This document shows, in pieces, positions 59,385 through 64,000 of a DNA stretch of 64,000 bases (position 1 is the stretch's first letter; every line of letters begins with the position of its first letter). Under the pieces are notes generated by a model that saw only the letters and a list, made by a program, of their open reading frames with translations, was not told the DNA's origin and made no database searches. A program made the position numbers and the translations under genes. Source of the DNA: an uncultured Elusimicrobia bacterium (GTDB taxonomy: Bacteria; Elusimicrobiota; Elusimicrobia; UBA1565; UBA9628); NCBI GenBank assembly GCA_903830945.1, contig CAIKVT010000036.1, positions 174,346 through 238,345 on the forward strand, given 5' to 3'.

Positions 59385-62300
59385 ATGCGCTATGGCCGCA
59401 AGATACTGAGCGTCGCCGTCATCGCGGCGCTCCTAGCGCTCACGCCCGGCCTGGGTTGCTATGAGGCCCTGGCTGTCGTCATCCGCAGCCAGACCGGCGC
59501 CGTCGCGGCTCGGGTCGCGGTCCCCGGCCAAGTCGGCGGCCTGACCAGCCTTCCCACCGTTTCCTCCCAGCTTAAACTCTTCCCCCTCAGCCTTGCCGCC
59601 CCGCTTGAGGCTATTCAGCAAGTCCCTACAGTTCCTGCCCAGATTCCTCCGCTCAGTGCCGTCGCAACGGTCTGGCAGGCTCCTGCGGCCGTCGCCCCGA
59701 TCACCACCCAGGAAGTCCTTCAGGCCGGCGTAGAGAAGCTTTCCCATGCCCCTGCCGGAAGCGAGACTAAGACCGTCCTCGATGAGGTCTACACTGGCGC
59801 CCAGAAATCCGTCGATCCGGCCGGCGCCGTTGTAGTGCTCGAACTCTCAGGTTCCGCCGTCCTGACGCCGGCCCTGGCCGCAGTGACTCCATCCTCCCAG
59901 AAGTCCGTCTCCGAACTTCAAGCCGTCGCCAACGATTGTGGCCGTCCTTTTGATGAGCGCGTTGCCGCGGTCAGCGCTATCGCCGCCAAGGCCGACGGCG
60001 AGGTCAAGGCCGGCCTTAAGTCTATTGGCCGGGCCAACCCGGATGGCAGCGCTACGGACTATGAGGTCAAGCGTAAGGCCCTACAGGCTCTGGCCGGCTT
60101 GGGCGAGGTGGTGAGCCTGCCGCCCGTATCCCGGGCGCATGCCGATGAGATCTTGCGGAGCCTGTCGTTGGATAAGCCCCAGGCCGCCATCTTCGACTAC
60201 GACGGAACCTTGGAGGCCAATCAGGTTCCGGCCTCGGCCGAGACCGCCGAGGCTTTGAAGGCTTCTGCAGACGCGGGTGTCGAGACCATGATCCTGACCG
60301 CGCGCTCGGACCGGGTCGCAGACCACATGGGTTCCTCGATCCTCGAATCGCTGAGCACCCTGACCCCGGAGCAGAAACGAGGTCTTGTGGTGGGATCAAA
60401 CCGCGGTTCGCGTCTGCTCATCTTCGACGATAAAGGCGACGCTCGGCTCATTGACGCATCCCCGGTCTGGACCGCGCAGGAGCGCGAGGCTATTAACGTC
60501 TTGGCCGCGGAGGTCAAGGCGCGCTACGGCGAGGTCGCTTTTCAGGGCCAAACCGGGCAGATGACGGATTATGGCTATTCCCTCTATCTCCCCGTTGGTG
60601 CCAGGTCCGCGGACGTGGATGCCGCAGCCCAGCTCATGCGAGAGGGGCTGGCCAGACGCGGCATGCCGGTCAAGGTCGAGGGTCGCACCGCAGCCAACCC
60701 TCGGAACCCTTCTTATCTCGTGGTCAGCAAGTTCGACAAGTCCCATGGGGTCGAGCTCCTGCGCAAGAATCGAGATCTCTACCCCCGGATACGCGACGTG
60801 CTCCAGAAGCTGCCCGTGAAGCTCCAAGGCCTGGGGATCAAGCTGGTCGGACTGCTGCCACGGAGCACGGTCCCGCAATCCAGGACCCTCGTGGTGGGCG
60901 ATCATCTCTTCGGGATGCGCACCGAGGACCTCGACATGCATACGGCCGCACCCCACGGCTTGGCCTTGGCTGTTGGCGGGGAGGGGGACCCGCGCCCCGA
61001 GCGCGTATTCGTGTGGCCGACCCGGGGCCACGCCGCCACACAGGAGATCCTGGGCGCTCTCGGCCGCAAGGACGCCGATGGCGTCGATCAGAGATCGCTT
61101 TTCGGCATCTTCACTTCGCGCACGGCCAGCATCGCAGCATTTTTTCTCACTTCTACCGCTTATGCTTTCATCGCCATCCCGGCGGTGGGCTTGGCCGCTT
61201 ACGGTGCCCTGATGGCTTTGGGTCCCCTGGCCGCCATCGCGCTGGGGCCCTTGAACGGCTTGCTGGCCCAGAAGCTCTCAGCGCGCAACGCCATGGCGCT
61301 CAACACGGTCTTAAACGTCGTCATGCTCCTGACCTTGCCGATCATGAGCGCTTTGGGCATCGTGAATTTCTGGACCCTCCTCGTCGCTTCCATCGGCAAC
61401 GGCTGGGTGCTTTCCTCGGTCATGACTACCGAGGGCATCTACGTCAAGCGTTTCTCGGGCAAGTACCTGGGAACGGTCAACGCCTTGACCATGATCGACT
61501 ACCTCTCTGTCCAGTCGCTTTTGGGCCTTATCCTGCGCGCCGGGCGGCTGACTGACTACCTGCAGGCGACGTTCCCGCACCTCCTGGTTCCTTTTATCAT
61601 CGCCGCCGGGGTCAACATCCTGGTGGTGCTGCCTTTGATCTGGAGGTTCGTCTCGAATACCAAAGCCTCGGAGCAGACGCAGGCGGGAAAGCCCGCCGCC
61701 AGGACCTGGTCTGAGGTGGCGGCCGGAGTCAAGGCGTTCCTGAATAGATATTGGAAGGAGGCCCTCATCTTCGGCGCCGGCCTGGCCCTCTTTCCTATCC
61801 TGCACACCACCTTGCCCGCTGTGTTGGGGCTGCTCTACTGGGTGACCCGCACGGACGGCTTCAAGGTCCTTTGGGCCAGCAAGCCTCTGCGCTACGGCCT
61901 GCTCGCCGCGGGCGTGCTGGCCTTCCTCGCATATCCGATCCAGTCCTTCGGGCTGCCCTTGATCGCGCAAGCCTTGGTCGGCCAGGCGGGTAAGTCGCAA
62001 CTCCTCGGCCAGCTCTTGGGCGCCCTGTTCTTCGGCCAGCTCATCTCCAGCACCAGCCAGGCCCAGTTCCCCGAGCTCCGCGTGCCTTTCCTGGGCAGGA
62101 TCAATATCCAGCGCTTTATCCAGGCGGGAGTCCTGGCCATGCTCGGGACCTGGACCTTCCTGACCTTGGCTCCGGGCAGCATCCTCCTGGCCGCCGCGGC
62201 CGCCGCTGCGGGCGCGGTTTTGATGGCCTGGACCGGAAAGCTCACGGACCGCGGCTGGATCAAGTACGTGGGCGTTGGATTGTCCTGCCTGGGACTACCG

Positions 62301-62645
62301 CTCCTGTTCTGGGGCAACATCGCGGCGCTCTTCGCCGCCGCCCTGATGATGGGGTTGTTCCTCGGGCCCGCCCACAATGCTTTAGGAACCTACTTCTATA
62401 AGCATATCCCGGCCGGGCAGTCCGAGGGGGCCATCGCGGTGCGCGGTTCGATCTTCAATGGTGCCGTCTCCTTGGGCTATGCGGCGGTGAGCCTGCTCAC
62501 CTCGCGGCTGCACCTGGTCGTCCCAGCCCTGCTGGGGCCGATCTTTATCGCTTGCCTTCTGGTCGGGCTGGGCTTCTTCTTCCTGCCCAAGCTTCTGTCC
62601 GGCCTGCCGGATCAGTCGCTGAAGGACAAGAAGCAGGACCGATAA
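59385..62645 (+). CDS. Chimera: shared exported leader-linker + HAD-superfamily hydrolase + MFS-type transporter
   Basis: Leader/linker with VLDEVYTGAQKS; HAD: AAIFDYDGTLEANQVPASAETAEALKASADAGVETMILTARSDR ... TLVVGDHLFGMRTEDLDM; then MFS-like TM domain from FTSRTASIAAFFLTSTAYAFIAIP. Start ATG 59385 or GTG 59370. Confidence 0.8.
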   Translation: MRYGRKILSVAVIAALLALTPGLGCYEALAVVIRSQTGAVAARVAVPGQVGGLTSLPTVSSQLKLFPLSLAAPLEAIQQVPTVPAQIPPLSAVATVWQAPAAVAPITTQEVLQAGVEKLSHAPAGSETKTVLDEVYTGAQKSVDPAGAVVVLELSGSAVLTPALAAVTPSSQKSVSELQAVANDCGRPFDERVAAVSAIAAKADGEVKAGLKSIGRANPDGSATDYEVKRKALQALAGLGEVVSLPPVSRAHADEILRSLSLDKPQAAIFDYDGTLEANQVPASAETAEALKASADAGVETMILTARSDRVADHMGSSILESLSTLTPEQKRGLVVGSNRGSRLLIFDDKGDARLIDASPVWTAQEREAINVLAAEVKARYGEVAFQGQTGQMTDYGYSLYLPVGARSADVDAAAQLMREGLARRGMPVKVEGRTAANPRNPSYLVVSKFDKSHGVELLRKNRDLYPRIRDVLQKLPVKLQGLGIKLVGLLPRSTVPQSRTLVVGDHLFGMRTEDLDMHTAAPHGLALAVGGEGDPRPERVFVWPTRGHAATQEILGALGRKDADGVDQRSLFGIFTSRTASIAAFFLTSTAYAFIAIPAVGLAAYGALMALGPLAAIALGPLNGLLAQKLSARNAMALNTVLNVVMLLTLPIMSALGIVNFWTLLVASIGNGWVLSSVMTTEGIYVKRFSGKYLGTVNALTMIDYLSVQSLLGLILRAGRLTDYLQATFPHLLVPFIIAAGVNILVVLPLIWRFVSNTKASEQTQAGKPAARTWSEVAAGVKAFLNRYWKEALIFGAGLALFPILHTTLPAVLGLLYWVTRTDGFKVLWASKPLRYGLLAAGVLAFLAYPIQSFGLPLIAQALVGQAGKSQLLGQLLGALFFGQLISSTSQAQFPELRVPFLGRINIQRFIQAGVLAMLGTWTFLTLAPGSILLAAAAAAAGAVLMAWTGKLTDRGWIKYVGVGLSCLGLPLLFWGNIAALFAAALMMGLFLGPAHNALGTYFYKHIPAGQSEGAIAVRGSIFNGAVSLGYAAVSLLTSRLHLVVPALLGPIFIACLLVGLGFFFLPKLLSGLPDQSLKDKKQDR

Positions 62646-62700
62646 GGACGGTTTTGTCCCCCTTTAATCTTCGCTGCGGAAATTGGTAACATCATCCGCG

Positions 62701-63030
62701 ATGCCTGTGATTCCCCGCATCCGTCACATCGAGTTCCTTTCGAAGCCGCCGGAGAACCCAGATTCCGGGGGGGGCGACATGCGCGTCGATCTGGAGGACG
62801 GCAGCGCGTCGAGCTTCGCGGCGCTGACCCCGAGCCACGTGGGGCACCGGATGAACGAAGCGGGTCAGGACTTTTCCTACGGCGCCCCGGCGCTCTTCGT
62901 CAAGCGGCTGGATCAGGAGGGCTTGGCCAAGGCGGTGGAGGCCATGGCCGCCGACATGAGCGGTTTCTGGCTGCGCTACTACAACTCTAAACGCGACGAT
63001 AAGAAGAAGGCCAAGGGCAGGAAGAAGTGA
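62701..63030 (+). CDS. Small conserved-looking protein, paralog of the next ORF
   Basis: MRVDLEDGSASSFAALTPSHVGHRMNEAGQDFSYGAPALFVKRLDQEGLAKAVEAM. Confidence 0.6.
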   Translation: MPVIPRIRHIEFLSKPPENPDSGGGDMRVDLEDGSASSFAALTPSHVGHRMNEAGQDFSYGAPALFVKRLDQEGLAKAVEAMAADMSGFWLRYYNSKRDDKKKAKGRKK

Positions 63031-63368
63031 GTCCGAAACTGCGCGTCGACGCCATAGAGCTCACTCAGTTCGAGCCTCCCGAGAGTCCTGGCCTTTGCAG
63101 TGCCGTGGTGCAGGTGAGCCTTTCGGACGGCAGAGAGTTCTCCATACTCGCGGCCACGCCGCCGTGGTTTGCGGAGGCCTTCGCCAAGCTGGGCCTGGAT
63201 TTCTATTTCGGTCCGCTGGTCCTTTTCGTGCGTGCCATGGACCCGGGTCTTGTCCGCCGCGCCATCACGGACATGGTCAAGGACGGTGACCAGTGGCTTT
63301 GTCGTCACGACACGCCCCGCACGACCCTCGGCAAGGTCCTTGTCGAGTTCAAAGCAAAGCATCCTTAA
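63027..63368 (+). CDS. Small protein, tandem divergent paralog of the preceding ORF
   Basis: GTG start overlapping the upstream TGA; VQVSLSDGREFSILAATPPWFAEAFAKLGLDFYFGPLVLFVRAMDPGLVRRAITDM. Confidence 0.6.
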   Translation: MSPKLRVDAIELTQFEPPESPGLCSAVVQVSLSDGREFSILAATPPWFAEAFAKLGLDFYFGPLVLFVRAMDPGLVRRAITDMVKDGDQWLCRHDTPRTTLGKVLVEFKAKHP

Positions 63369-63465
63369 AAGACGATTCGGCTGAGGCGCCGTGGCCTTTG
63401 GCCCACCCACGATTAGGCCTTTCGCTCCTGGTCGCTGGCGCGCCCATACGCTAACATCTCCTTAG

Positions 63466-64000
63466 ATGCGGTCAAATAGATTGTTGTTGCTGGGGGCACT
63501 GCTTTCGGTCATCTCATGGCGCTCGGCGGTCGCCAGCGCGGCTCAGGTGACTGCGCCATTGCGCCTCGATACCAATCTTGGCGCAGTTGCGCCCGTCCCT
63601 CTCATTGCGCCAGGCTTTCATCTCGTCTCCTATCAGGGGTTCGCCTTGAGCCTCCTGGCGCCCGGCGCTGCGGTGGCCTATGCGCCGATCCCTGTGCCCG
63701 TTCTCCGGCCGGCGTTCCTTTCTGTCGATTCTGCGCCTGAGGAGCGCGGGCAAGTGCTTGCTCTGCAAGGATTGACCGGCGTCGCCGGCCGTCTGTCTGA
63801 GGACCGGGGAGGCAGAGACGGGAGGCCCGTGCTCGACGTTTTCTTCGAAGCGTCCCAGGCCCAGTATGTCGCGCCCGCGTTCTCCGGCTTTCCTGAACCC
63901 AGGCTGCCGGTCGGCTATCTGCCCCTGCCCATTACGGTGCAAGAGACCAATTATAGCTGCGGTACGGCTTCGGCGCTATCGGTGCTGCGTTACTGGCAGG
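63466..64000 (+). CDS. Exported C39-like cysteine peptidase with shared leader-linker, 3'-truncated by window edge
   Basis: Not in the supplied ORF track because it has no stop; manual translation MRSNRLLLLGALLSVISWRSAVASAAQVTAPLRLD...PVLDVFFEASQ...PITVQETNYSCGTASALSVLRYWQ, a C39_2-like Q...CG motif. Confidence 0.75.
   Translation, partial: MRSNRLLLLGALLSVISWRSAVASAAQVTAPLRLDTNLGAVAPVPLIAPGFHLVSYQGFALSLLAPGAAVAYAPIPVPVLRPAFLSVDSAPEERGQVLALQGLTGVAGRLSEDRGGRDGRPVLDVFFEASQAQYVAPAFSGFPEPRLPVGYLPLPITVQETNYSCGTASALSVLRYWQ

Overview
High-GC bacterial chromosomal window. The gene repertoire and the long Ala/Pro/Val-rich secreted proteins suggest Elusimicrobiota, but that is inference. The ORFs begin with a 5'-truncated ppk1 and end inside a C39-like peptidase. 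No rRNA, tRNA, CRISPR array or transposase was recognised by eye. Main blocks: (1) a heme operon, AhbD-like radical SAM-hemE-hemH-hemY-hemC, next to an opposite-strand block of resB-ccsA-decaheme cytochrome-MtrB/PioB-like barrel-hemA-triheme c7-CNBD protein, with a divergent ImcH-like heptaheme NapC/NirT cytochrome; together these look like an extracellular electron transfer and cytochrome-assembly locus; (2) a secreted RNase Sa/barnase-like RNase followed by a barstar; (3) a five-gene operon with 4-nt overlaps holding three LuxE/PaaK-type adenylating modules, a LuxC acyl reductase, an HATPase-GNAT fusion and an S9 peptidase; (4) tandem KimA-like K+ transporters, with a ydaO-type (c-di-AMP) riboswitch in front of the second; (5) a set of exported proteins that share an N-terminal leader/linker and a short '[VA]LD..[YF]' motif fused to unrelated C-terminal modules (M28, HAD-MFS, C39, probably S41), several with GGCC/TAGGYCT-type upstream repeats and extended -10 promoters. 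Families were assigned by reading protein motifs; no searches were run.
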